Shown in pieces: positions 39,961 to 50,385 of a stretch of DNA of 64,000 bases. This stretch comes from Mantamonas sphyraenae (Eukaryota > CRuMs > Mantamonadidae), in contig JAPMXV010000012.1 of NCBI GenBank assembly GCA_026936335.1, positions 62,001 to 126,000 of the forward strand, read 5' to 3'. A program made the position numbers and the translations under genes. Under the pieces are notes generated by a model. It was not told the origin of the DNA. It searched no databases and was given only the letters and a program-made list of their open reading frames with translations. Positions within the stretch are counted from its first letter, which is position 1. Every line of letters begins with the position of its first letter.

Positions 39961-42958
39961 TCATGGGTGGTGGGTGGTTGGCGAGGCAGCAGCAAAGGCT
40001 CGGCTGACAGTGGCCCACGTGTTCCACCACACCGACATAGCCACACCACTCTCGCTCTGCAAACTGTACAGATCCTTGCCCCTGTGGGCATAATAGGTGC
40101 GCCAAAAGCGAAGCATGGTGCACCAGCGTGCGACGTCCTCCTCGCCCAGCTCTGCACGCACACGTTCACACAGACGCAACTGCCTGCTCTTGCTCTTGGC
40201 CATGATGAAGAACATGAGCGCCGAATTGATGCAACACAGGTTCTCGCGCGTCACACTGTCGATGTCGGTGGCACGCATGAGGGCGCAGATCAGCGGCAGC
40301 CGCTGGTCACTCAGCCAGCGTGCCATGCGCGACTTGGGATAGGGAAAGGGCACCATGTGGGCATGCGTGGATGTGGCCACACTGCGCAGGCGCTCAGGTG
40401 CATCTGCGTGTGTTTCGTCCTCGTACTGGAAGTATTCCAGTGACATAAAGGCGGAACGCACAAACACGTTGCTGTCGATGAGCTCGTCCATGATCACGCG
40501 TGTAAACTCATCAAACAACGCGTCGCCCTCGTCGCCCTGTGGAAACACCGCTTCCAGCATGAGAAAGGTTTCGCGGCACTTTTTGATGAGTTCGCTGAGG
40601 AGGTCAAAGCCCGTGGTGAGGTCGCCGGCAAAGTGGGGCAACCGTCCCAACACCTGCTGCACGCAGTGGTGCAACATGCCCGCCGATGACACCATGTACC
40701 GGTCGATGGGTGTCGAGCCACGCACATACCCATCCACGGTGTACATCAGCCAGAAGCGGTACGATGTGTGTGTGCTCGGCTCCATCACCCTGCCAATCAA
40801 CTTGGACAACAGACCCTGGTCGCCCTGTGCTCGCCACTGTGCACGTTCCTCCGCACTCATGTGCATCAGCGCGTGTTGCGGTGCAAAGTCGGGCTTGTAC
40901 ACGGGGTCGAAATGGACCAGGGCACGCGCACCACCACCCTCCACACGCACTTGCACTTGCGTGTCTGTGGCCGCCTGCACAAACGCTGCCTCTTCGCCTG
41001 CGGTGAGCAGCATGCGTTTCAGCTGCATGCTGTTTGTGCGTTCGCAGAAGTGGTTGACCATGCGCAGGAACTGGATGGTCCACGCCGTTTCCTGCGAGCA
41101 TTGGCAATTGGGCCCGTGGGGCCCGTGTTCGCCTTCGCCAAAGTCGTGGCTGTTGTGAAAGTCGAGAAAGTCGATGAGGTTGCTGGCCACCGCCACAAAG
41201 CCACACCGGGTGAGTGTGTGCAGCACACGCCATCGCGATGGTGCCACAAGCACACTTGCCACCATGAAAAACATCTCCACCATCTGCATGCTCGTCGACA
41301 CGTCTGTGTACAATTGTTGCACAGTGGCGTCTGTGTACGTGTTGTCCATGCTATGTTTCATGGTGTACAGCGACGCCAACGCTGCCCGCCCGTGCTTCTG
41401 CTCCGCCGCAGCACGCACCTCGGCCATCACCTCGCCCGTAATCGGCCCCACACGTGCATACACATCCTTGGATTGGTCCTGATCCCCTGCTTGCCCACCA
41501 CTGTCCACGTCCTGAGCGTGGTAGCGCTCCAACGCCTGGGCAAACACGCTGAGCTCCGGCATGAGATTGCCTGTGTCTGTGTACAGGGCCGTCTTGGCCA
41601 GGCCATTGATGCGATTATCACGTTGGTAGGCCAGTGGGTGTTGGTCCGGATACAGGTACTCGGAGGGCATGGATCGAAAGTTGGGCAGTCGCAGCAGGTC
41701 GCCAATGGTGATCAACTCTCGCGGACGGAAACGCAGCAGTTTGACCAGATTGGGCAGCAGGTGGGCATTGGACAGCATCAACTGCAGGTTGTACTTGATC
41801 ACTTGTGGCTTGTAGCGAGGGTCGGCAAAGAAGATGCTGCTGCGTGCCAACGATTCGGACAGCCACCCGTTGCCCTTGGCCTGGTGGGCTACCCGTGTTG
41901 CGGTGCGCACCTGTTCACGCTCGTGGTCCACCAACACGTCCTGTTGATGGCTGACGATGCTCACCACACGCACGAGACTCAGCAGGGTGTCGGAGCGGTG
42001 GGTGTCCATGAGCGTGCTGAACCCCTCCAGCTCCGTCAGATTCATGGGTGCATCCTGGTTGGCCAACAGCTCCTCCAACAGCTGTGCTGCAATCGGTGCA
42101 TTGTCTGGTGCCGCATAGGCGGTGTAGTGGAACAGCAGGTGGACCAGATCCTTGTTGCACGCAAGCACAAACGCTTGGTTCTGGTCGTGTACGGCAATGG
42201 GCAACAACACAGCAACCATCTCCTGGCAGATGGATTCCACATGGATCATGGCATCGTGCAGCGCATCGCGAGCCTGGAAGGATTCCAAACGCACGCGCAG
42301 GGCCGCTGTGGAAGCGACCTGGTCCTGCGAGGCATGTTCCCGCTGCGTTTGTGTGCCATTGCGCACTACAAATGTGGTCAGTAGCCACGCGGAAGCGTCA
42401 TCCAACGCCCATTGGTGGTGAAAGAGAGTCCAAATCTGCGTTGGGGTCAGCGGTTCGTCGCCGAGGAGAGCCAGGAGATTGGTCTGCGCGGCTTGCGAGT
42501 CCGGTTCCCGACTTAGCAGGCGGAAAAGGGAGAGACAGGGCATGAGGAGGCGGGTGTAGATGTGTGGGATGTCACAGAGGACAAAGGTGTCAATCATGTC
42601 CAGAGTGACACTGGGGTCTTGGTCTCGGGTGGCGTTGATCTCGTTGGCGGCGCGCTTGGCCGCCTGGAACACAGGAGTGGCGCTGGAAGCCTCCAGGCGC
42701 AACGTGCGCATCTCTTTCATGGTGGAGTGCAACGTATCACATCTGTACTCGTTCACCAGATCCAGGCGGTCGGGCTCAGGAAGCTGTGTGGTGTGAGGAG
42801 CGGGGCGGGGGGAGGGTGGGAGGCGCGTCGGGGAGAAGCAGCACGACGTAGCATGGAAACGGGACGGTAGAGAGAAGAAAGGGGTGCTCACATACCTGGA
42901 AGATGGATCCCAACGAAGGAGCACCATCAATTTCTCGGGAACGGAGCAGGTGGAACAT
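39961..42958 (-). CDS. TRPC4AP: TRPC4-associated protein (TRUSS) homologue
   Basis: 961 aa; exons 42958-42896 and 42783-39961. Animal TRPC4AP is a substrate receptor of the DDB1-CUL4 ubiquitin ligase and a scaffold for TNF receptor 1 and TRPC4. Matching blocks in this frame, recalled from the human protein, are NCQCSQETAWTIQFLRMV, GLLSKLIGRVMEPSTHTSYR, FWLMYTVDGYVRGST, FVRSAFMSLEYFQ, LRFWRTYYAHRGKDL and the final WWNTW segment. The whole protein looks like an ARM/HEAT-type helical solenoid with no enzyme motif. Its presence shows the family is not animal-specific. It lies 161 bp upstream of the histidine kinase on the same strand and 55 bp from a divergent gene. Confidence 0.86.
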
Positions 42959-43013
42959 GATGGGAGAGATTGAGCTGTGGCGTCTGGGCTCTGCTTGAGG
43001 CAGTGGAAACGGA
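42959..43013. promoter_or_regulatory. 55-bp divergent promoter interval
   Basis: Separates the TRPC4AP-like start (42958, minus) from the repetitive membrane-protein start (43014, plus). No recognised motif; inferred from gene orientation. Confidence 0.45.
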
Positions 43014-45062
43014 ATGAGGCTGGTGCTGTGTTGTGTGGTGCTGGCACTTGTGTGTGCGGTAGTTCTGGCTAGCAATGAGTCCAATGCAAACTATAACGAT
43101 GGCCAACAGCCGTTGGATGCACAGGAGTCGCGTGGAGGCAGCCGGAATGTGCTGGCCACCCCTCGACGTCAGCAGAAGCGCAGAGGCCGCAAGGCATCGA
43201 ATGTGGTCAACGACTTGGCGTCATTGAGCGAAAAACTGGAAAAGCAGAGCAAGGAGCGAAGGGGTCGTAGCAGGAGGCAAGAGGAGTCCGGGGACGAGTG
43301 GGAGACGGGTTTGAAGAAACGATCGGATCGCTCGAATCTTCGGCGCTCGCGGCGTGCTGAGGAAGCAAGGGCAAAGGCGGCTGAGGAGGACCTGTGGGCA
43401 ACAGAGGTGGAAGAAGGAGACGGAGGGCAGGACGAGGGCAAGGTGGATGAGGTGCAGGAGAAACTGCTGGAGAGTCTGGCAAAGGTGGGAGCACGGTTTG
43501 ACGCAAGTGCACGTGCTCGGGAAGAACAGAGAAAGGCAAAGGAGGAGCAGAAGTTGCAAGAGAGGGAAGAGAGGAGGAAGAAGAGTGTTGAGAAGCAGAA
43601 GGAGAAGGAGGGTGGTGTGAGAGAGAGTGAGGAGGAAGCGGTGCAGGCGACAGTGGCTCATGCACCAGAGTATGGAGATGATGACAGGGATGGGGGAAAG
43701 CAGGTGGTGGAAGGTGGTGTGTCTGTTCCGGTGAACGTGAATGTGGAGGACGAGGAAGAGGTGGGGCATGATCCCAAGGATGAAGGGCGACCGGAAGAGA
43801 TGGCACACAAGGAGATGACAGTGGGGAAGGAGGCACACAAGCTGGAGGAAGATGGGAAGAGTGGTACATTTGTGAGTGGTGTGCCAGCGCCGACACCTGT
43901 GGCTGTGGAAGACGAGGAAGAGGTGGGGCATGATCCCAAGGATGAAGGGCGACCGGAAGAGATGGTACACAAGGAGATGACAGTGGGGAAGGAGGCACAC
44001 AAGCTGGAGGAAGATGGGAAGAGTGATCCATTTGTGAGTGGTGTGCCAGCACCGACACCTGTGGCTGTGGAGGACGAGGAAGAGGTGGGGCATGATCCCA
44101 AGGATGAAGGGCGACCGGAAGAGATGGCACACAAGGAGATGACAGTGGGGAAGGAGGCACACAAGCTGGAGGAAGATGGGAAGAGTGGTACATTTGTGAG
44201 TGGTGTGCCAGCACCGACGCCTGTGGCTGTGGAGGACGAGGAAGAGGTGGGGCATGATCCCAAGGATGAAGGGCGACCGGAAGAGATGGCACACAAGGAG
44301 ATGACGGTGGGGAAGGAGGCACACAAGCTGGAGGAAGATGGGAAGAGTGGTACATTTGTGAGTGGTGTGCCAGCACCGACACCTGTGGCTGTGGAGGACG
44401 AGGAAGAGGTGGGGCATGATCCCAAGGATGAAGGGCGACCGGAAGAGATGGTACACAAGGAGATGACAGTGGGGAAGGAGGCACACAAGCTGGAGGAAGA
44501 TGGGAAGAGTGATCCATTTGTGAGTGGTGTGCCAGCACCGTCCACTACACCAGCGCCAACAGCTGAACCTACTCCAACACCAACAGCTGAATCTACTCCA
44601 ACACCAACAGCTGAACCCACCCCAACACCAACAGCTGAACCTACTCCAACACCAACAGCTGAACCCACCCCAACACCAACAGCTGAACCTACTCCAACAC
44701 CAGCTGAACCTACTCCAACACCAACAGCTGAACCTGCTCGTGCTCCCGAGGCAACACCTGCAACCGCGGCTGACAATGAGCCATCCGAGCAGGACACAGT
44801 GGACGTTGGACATGAGCATGACAACAACCATGGGGCTCATGTGCCAGGATTGCCCCCGAAGCCGGACATGCCGCACATCGGTTCGCGAAAGGTCAGCCTG
44901 GGTTCCTTTGAGGTGACGTACAGCACGCTCATCATTGCACTCATCCTTATGTGTTGCCTTCTGTACATGCGCTGTTTGCAGACAACCCCTTCCAGGCGTC
45001 GTCCCAAGCCAAATCTGGTTAACGAATTGCCAATCAGCCGCTACGACGTGAAGAACGATTGA
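43014..45062 (+). CDS. Repetitive single-pass membrane protein with signal peptide
   Basis: 682 aa, one exon. A signal peptide (MRLVLCCVVLALVCAVVLAS) begins a highly charged ectodomain: a Lys/Arg/Glu coiled coil (to ~residue 215), five near-identical 54-residue repeats (from ~residue 245) and a Thr-Pro-rich stalk of TPTPTAEP octapeptides. A transmembrane helix (TYSTLIIALILMCCLLYM) is followed by a ~35-residue basic tail (TTPSRRRPKPNLVNE). The Thr/Pro stalk is a likely O-glycosylated spacer. No known domain is recognised; a cell-surface or ER-lumenal structural role is inferred from topology only. Confidence 0.85.
   Translation: MRLVLCCVVLALVCAVVLASNESNANYNDGQQPLDAQESRGGSRNVLATPRRQQKRRGRKASNVVNDLASLSEKLEKQSKERRGRSRRQEESGDEWETGLKKRSDRSNLRRSRRAEEARAKAAEEDLWATEVEEGDGGQDEGKVDEVQEKLLESLAKVGARFDASARAREEQRKAKEEQKLQEREERRKKSVEKQKEKEGGVRESEEEAVQATVAHAPEYGDDDRDGGKQVVEGGVSVPVNVNVEDEEEVGHDPKDEGRPEEMAHKEMTVGKEAHKLEEDGKSGTFVSGVPAPTPVAVEDEEEVGHDPKDEGRPEEMVHKEMTVGKEAHKLEEDGKSDPFVSGVPAPTPVAVEDEEEVGHDPKDEGRPEEMAHKEMTVGKEAHKLEEDGKSGTFVSGVPAPTPVAVEDEEEVGHDPKDEGRPEEMAHKEMTVGKEAHKLEEDGKSGTFVSGVPAPTPVAVEDEEEVGHDPKDEGRPEEMVHKEMTVGKEAHKLEEDGKSDPFVSGVPAPSTTPAPTAEPTPTPTAESTPTPTAEPTPTPTAEPTPTPTAEPTPTPTAEPTPTPAEPTPTPTAEPARAPEATPATAADNEPSEQDTVDVGHEHDNNHGAHVPGLPPKPDMPHIGSRKVSLGSFEVTYSTLIIALILMCCLLYMRCLQTTPSRRRPKPNLVNELPISRYDVKND
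43747..44540 (+). repeat. Five tandem 162-bp coding repeats
   Basis: The word gtggggcatgatcccaagga recurs at 43761, 43923, 44085, 44247 and 44409, exactly 162 bp apart. Copies differ at few positions (for example MAHKE versus MVHKE and SGTF versus SDPF), and variants recur in an alternating order, indicating recent tandem duplication or gene conversion. Confidence 0.95.
44555..44735 (+). repeat. Tandem 24-bp repeats encoding a Thr-Pro-Ala-Glu stalk
   Basis: Consecutive units read TPTPTAEP, with one unit shortened by a codon (TPTPAEP) and one with Ser in place of Pro (TAES). They form the stalk before the transmembrane helix of the repetitive membrane protein. Confidence 0.92.
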
Positions 45063-45072
45063 AAACCCGGGT

Positions 45073-46088
45073 TCATCCTTCGTAGTCACTCCCGTCATCA
45101 TCATCATCATCATCATCCTCCTCCTCCTCCTCCTCCTCGTACTCGTCTTCCTCATGCAATGGCAAGCCCGAGGCCCACTTTGCGTACATTTTGACGGTCG
45201 CGTTGCTCACCAGCTTCGGAGTAAATTGAGAATGGCAAAACACGCGGAAAGAGTCGTCGGCAAAGGCACCACAGCCATTGAATTCGACCACAGACTCCCA
45301 ATCGTCGAGAAACGCTCTGGAGGTGAGCTGAACAAAGCGGATGCGCTCGTTCTGCATGCCCAGAGGGTGGATCAACGCACACATGTCGGAAGGGGATCCC
45401 TCGCATGCAGCAGTGGGGTTGGGTATTGTTGGAGGAACGTGTGGATGCACTGACGCACGACCTCGCCGCCCGACGTTCGGCTCATCAACAGGCAGCTGAC
45501 GAGAAGCATCCACGGATCCTCGCCCATCCATTCTTGCTTCAGACACAAGGGAGAGCCTGGTGCCCGTTTGCTGGAACATCGGTGAAGGAGATAGGTCCGC
45601 CAGTTGTCCTCGGAGCGTGTGTTGATCAGGTCGCCGAAGCGCTGCAAAGCCATCCGTTTCCACAGACCCTGGTCTCCGAAAATCTCCATCATGAGTTTGT
45701 TGGTGCGCATGGCATTGTGTACGTTGATTGGATGAAGGTAGCTTGCAATTTGGTCCACCAGCTCCAGCGGCAGCATGTCAAAAAGTTCGCTGCCATCCTC
45801 GTTGCCTGCAGGAGCGTCGGTTGCCCCCGCTGGCCTCTCTGGGTTGTTGAACTCATGCATGTACGGCCTCCTGTATTCTTTCAGATCATGGAGGGCGGTT
45901 TTGGTGCGTTCAATGGCTTTTGTGGCCACGCTGGAGACGGCATCCTGTGTGCGTTTCACCCGCTGACGTTTCGGGGCTTGCTTGGGCGGAAGAGTGTCTG
46001 CTTTGCCCTCCTCTGTTTCGTTGGGATCCTCTCCTCGTTCAATGGCCTCCAGTTTCCGTTTTTGGCTGCGTGTGATGCGACGTGACAT
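45073..46088 (-). CDS. F-box protein fused to an MBD4-like DNA glycosylase, with one apparent frame break
   Basis: The first frame (46088 down to about 45425) starts MSRRITRSQKRKLEAIERGE and holds an F-box: LFDMLPLELVDQIASYLHP, then NKLMMEIFGDQGLWKRMALQ. It continues into a helix-hairpin-helix glycosylase domain (DPWMLLVSCLLMSRTSGGE). The rest of that domain is in the next frame: ALIHPLGMQNERIRFVQL, then FNGCGAFADDSFRVFCHS, with the catalytic Asp aligning to the MBD4 NDSYRIFC Asp. It ends in a Glu/Asp run. One missing base near 45420 (TACCCAACCCC on the minus strand) would restore a 338-aa protein whose spacing matches MBD4. F-boxes recruit SCF ubiquitin ligases; MBD4 removes T or U from G mismatches. 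No methyl-CpG-binding domain is present. Pseudogene versus sequencing error is undecided. Confidence 0.82.
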
Positions 46089-46147
46089 GGCAGAGGACGG
46101 GTGTGCGGGTGCCTGCCCAAGTCAGCGCACGGCACTTTCGGCAAAAT
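46089..46147. promoter_or_regulatory. 59-bp divergent promoter interval
   Basis: Lies between the F-box/glycosylase start (46088, minus) and the Gln-rich trafficking-protein start (46148, plus). No motif recognised; inferred from orientation. Confidence 0.45.
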
Positions 46148-46562
46148 ATGCAGCACGGAGGTGGCAACGGCAACGGGAACTATGGCGGGAACGGCGGGAA
46201 TGGAGGGAATGGAAACGTGTACATGCAACAGTATGGCATGCAGGGCCAACAGGGCCAGCAGGGGGGAGGTTGGAACCAGAACACGAACATGATGAACACA
46301 CAGCAGCAGTGGGGCAACCAACAACAGCAGCAACCGCAACAACAACAGCAACAGTGGACAAACCAGCAACAGCAACTGGCAGCGTACCAGCAGTGGCAAC
46401 AACAACAGCAGTGGGCGCAGCAGCAGTACTGGGCGCAGCAGCAACGATGGCAGCAGCAACAGCAGTGGCAACAACAGCAGCAAGGACAGCAGGGACAGCA
46501 AGGACAGCAGGGACAACAGGGCAACTGGGAAGGACAAGGAGGGAATGGACACTGGCAGGGTG

Positions 46563-46611
<49 letters not shown>

Positions 46612-49600
46612 GCAGCAAGAGGAGAACTCAGAGCGGACAAACTCGTCGTGGGTGTCTGGGGCGTCTGGATCAAACCCTGTGGACGCATGGTTCGGCAAGG
46701 GTAAAGGAGATGCCTTTGATCTGGAGTTGGATGGGCCCAAGAAGCAGGAGAAGAGCCAGGAGAGCCAGGAGCAGGGCCAGCAGGGTAAGAGAGGGGAATT
46801 CGCCGTGTCTCTGCGCCCAAAGGGAACACTAACACTCGTACACACCCACAGGGTACCAAGGGAGCCAGGGAGAACAGATGAATAACATGGCAGGGGGGCA
46901 ACAGGGAGGAAACTGGTGGGGAATGGGCGCACAGCAGGGCGGAAACAACGGAGGGGTGATGATGCAAGGCCAATACGGGCACGGACAGCCGCAGCAGCAA
47001 CCACAGCAGCAGATGCAGATGCAGCAGATGGGCAACTATGCAAATCAACACGGGGGCTATGGATACGGAGGCTACCAGGGTGCCCAGATGCAGGGGATGC
47101 ACATGCAGGGGATGTCGCAGGCGGATCAGACTCCCGCGGACGACTTTGCGGGCTTTTCCGACTTTCACGAGGCCACAGAGGAGGACGCAGGCGACGAATT
47201 CGACTTTGGGGGCTTTGGAGACGAGGAGGAAGTGGATACACAGGGCACAGGGATGAGCATGGTGGGGATGGGTGGAAACATGGCCAAGTCGGACGCGCAG
47301 GAGGAGGATGTGTTTGCGGCGTTCGGCAAGGTTGAACACAGGCAACAGCAACAGGGAGCAGGCATGGGAGAGACACGTGTGGCACAGCCGTCGATGCAGA
47401 TGAAGCAATCGAGTCTGGTGCTGTCGGGTTCGTTTGACATGTACTCCACTGTTGACTCATCGGAGGAGGAGGAGAGTGGAGCAACCACGTCGGAAGAGCG
47501 CGTGTTTGCTCCACGAGCAGCAGCCGTACAACACACACAGGCAGGTACACAGGGTACGCGTGGTGGCATGCAAAGCAACCAATCAAGAGGAACAGTGGAA
47601 GAGTGGCACAAGCAGGAGGAGAAGGAGGACGAGGAGAGAGGAGGAAATCTCGTTTGGACCTTCGGCCAAGGTGTTGGCAGAGATGCAAGCAAGGCGCAGC
47701 TCGAGTGTGAAGAAGAAGAGGGAGGAGGAAGACGATTGGGACCATGAGGCGTATGCGTCGCCGATGAGCATGGGTGCTCTGCGTGGATCGATGTCGCAAG
47801 GGTCGCGCAGTTCGTTTGGCAGCGGGTTTGGAGAGGAGGTGTCGACAGCGGCAGCGAGTGCAAAAGCACGTGGAACAACACAGGGGAAGGAGAGGGTGGA
47901 AGAAGAACCACAAGCGGTGGTGGTGGAGGAGAAGAAGACGGCGAAACCGGAGCTGGAGTTTGATCCACTGGCAGCAATGATGAACAACTCGCTGGGAGGC
48001 TTCACTCTGGGAGGGGAGGAAAACAACAATGCAAAGAGCAAGGGCAGGTCGAGCACAGGAGGCACACAACAAGGACAACAAGGACAGCAGGGACAGACGG
48101 GTGTACAGCAGCAGACAAAGAAGACGTCATCGTCGGGGATGGTGGACTGGAGCAGCGCAGGGGCTATGTTTTCGCAGGAGAGTGTGGAAAGTGCACACAG
48201 TGGAGAGGACAAAGGGGATGCAGAGGACATGTGGGGTGGGTTTGACGACGGCGCAGCGGTGACGGCAGGAGGAGGCGCCACCGCGAATGATGAGTGGGAT
48301 GCGTTTGCGGATGGAATGGACGAGACAACGGGGCCACAGCCAGGAGGACAGGAGAAGGATGTGTGGGATGCATTCGCAGAGGAAGAGGACGGAAAGAGTG
48401 CGCAAGGTCAAGCAGGAGGCGCTGCAAGCGAATGGGATGCGTTTGGAGATGAGGAGAAGCCGAAGGAAGGTCAACAGAGTGGCACCATTGACGCTTGGGA
48501 TGCGTTTGGTGCCGAAGAAAAGCAGCAACAGAAGCAAGAGAGTGACACGGTGGACGCCTGGGATGCATTTGCAGACGAAGAGCAGCCGGAGGAATCACAA
48601 ACCGGTGGCACAGGTGAGGCTTGGGATGCGTTTGGCAACGAGGAAGTGGGCACTGGGGATGGTGCCGGTGCCACAAGCGGAGCGGACGAATGGGATGCGT
48701 TCGGAGACGACAAGGACGACGGCGTGGCCCAGGGAGGCAAAGAGGCTGAAGAACCTGCGTGGGATGCTTTCGCAGAGGACACCGCATCAGCAGGATCACC
48801 GGCAAGTGCAAGCACGACATCGACAGCGCCTGTGAAGAAGCAATTCTCTCTCATGGACCTGGACAGTCTGTACGCCGAGTCGGCCAAGGAGGGAGGCATT
48901 GGTGGGACAAGCAGCGCATCGGATGCATTGACTGGAGCGTTTGGGTTGGGCACCTCGTTGGATTTGGGTCTCGACGTGGAGGACGTGGGGGGAGACAGCA
49001 CCAAGGAGACCGCACACGCTCACACGGCCGGCGTGGGCGAGGACGACTTTGTGGGATTTGACGACGAACCGACGGCGCACGCCGATGAGTTTACCGGGTT
49101 TGGAAGCGACAGTGAGAACGGCGACGATGAAGCAGCGTTTGCAGCGTTTGGCAACGACGACGACGATGAAGCCAAGGGCAAGGCACAAGGTGACAACGGT
49201 GATGGCGAGACGAAGGAGGATGCGTTTGCCGCGTTTGGTGACCCCACAGACACCGTGGAGGACGAGACGGATGCATTTGCAGCGTTCAACGACGGCGACG
49301 ACGATGACAAGGAAGAGGGAGAGGACACAGACGCATTCGCAGCATTCGCAGATCCGACAGACAAGGTAGAGGACGACACGGACGACTTTGCAGCGTTTGG
49401 CGATCCCTCAGACACCGGTGTGGAGGATGACATCGATGCGTTTGCAGCGTTCAACGATGGCGACGATGATGGCACAGGAGAGGACACCAACGCATTTGCA
49501 GGATTTGGAGAAGAAGGGGAGGAGGACGCATTCGCAGGGTTTGGTGAGGACGACGACGAGCACAATGACAGCAGCGGGGTGGACTTTGACGTGTCGCCAT

Positions 49601-50385
49601 CCAAGGACGACAGTTGGATGTCTGCGGCGGCAGAGGCACACAAACAGGGAGACGAAAAGACCTCGTCTGCAGGGGGTGAGGAAGCGGAGGAGGAGTTTGG
49701 ACCTGGCCTGGAGATGGAGGCGATGGAAGCGAGGATGGGTGCGGAGAACACGCGTGCCTTCCATGCACACTTTACGCAGCTGCATGGGGATCCCGAGGAG
49801 CAATGTGCGACGATGAGGAAGCTGCTGCCTGTGCTGCGCAGTGTGTCGTGGGACGAGTGCGTGTGGAGTGTGGAGCAGAGCGCAGCCGTGTTGGCCTTTG
49901 TGCACTCCCAGCTCACACGTGCCGTCGAGGTGGCCACCACCCTGCAAGGAGACCAAGCCGCCTTTGCCTCCAGTCAATTTGGTGCCTACATGGAAGGTGT
50001 ACAGGAGGTGCATCGTGTGGCGTGGCGCATGGAGCCGCTGCTGCGACGGGCCAACGGCGTGCTGTCCCACGACGCTGCAGCCTCCCTCTTGCAATCCCTC
50101 GACGAGGTGCACTCCGCCTGGAAGCAACTGGTGAGTGTGTTGAAAGGCACGGCGTGTCAGGTGCAGCAACGCAGCAGCCCCGATTACGAATCCATGCTGG
50201 AGAACGACGAGCACGACGACGACGCAATGCCACGATGCACCCTGTGTCTGCTTCGATTCAAGGCAAAACCACGCGGGGCAATCAACTATTCATTGCGTGA
50301 GGATCCAGACACGTGTCGTGTGTCGTTGGAGGGCAAAGCACACCATGCCTCGTGCGCCAACCTGCGTTTGCGCGTTCAAAAGTGA
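46148..50385 (+). CDS. Gln-rich protein with DFGGF/WDAF motifs, gamma-synergin/aftiphilin-like; one apparent frame break
   Basis: Exon 1 is 46148-46784 and exon 2 starts at 46852 (67-nt intron). The N-terminus is Gly/Asn- and Gln-rich. Short acidic-phenylalanine motifs follow (ADDFAGFSDF, FDFGGFGDEE, then many WDAF and AFAAFGD units), of the kind that bind the ears of AP-1 gamma or GGA adaptors. The C-terminal ~200 residues are helical and end with a CxxC...HxxC motif (CTLCLLRF, HHASCANL) that I recall, unverified, from the synergin C-terminus. The reading frame changes in the purine-rich stretch at about 47600-47660 with no good intron signal; one extra base would explain it. Alternatively two genes adjoin here. 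The stop overlaps the convergent methyltransferase gene by 10 bp. Confidence 0.72.
46565..46606 (+). repeat. (CAG)14 polyglutamine tract
   Basis: Fourteen uninterrupted CAG codons inside a longer Gln-rich coding stretch of the synergin-like gene; a likely length-variable site. Confidence 0.93.
48289..49550 (+). repeat. Array of short acidic WDAF and AFAAFGD motifs
   Basis: About eight degenerate units of the form (D/E/A)WDAF(A/G)xEE, spaced 50-70 bp apart, are followed by a set of AFAAF(G/N)D units. They are imperfect protein-level repeats consistent with multivalent adaptor-ear or clathrin-coat binding. Confidence 0.8.

Noticed and set aside
43747-44540. CRISPR-like array
   Set aside because: Repeats are 162 bp, contiguous and coding, without unique spacers, in a eukaryotic context.
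43207-45155. Three long minus-strand open frames over the 162-bp repeats
   Set aside because: The repeat lacks stops in those frames and so gives long but meaningless periodic proteins; only the plus strand has signal peptide and transmembrane helix.
45412-45432. Short intron to explain the MBD4 frame change
   Set aside because: Candidate GT-AG pairs would be under 45 nt and would delete conserved glycosylase residues; a one-base indel fits MBD4 spacing exactly.
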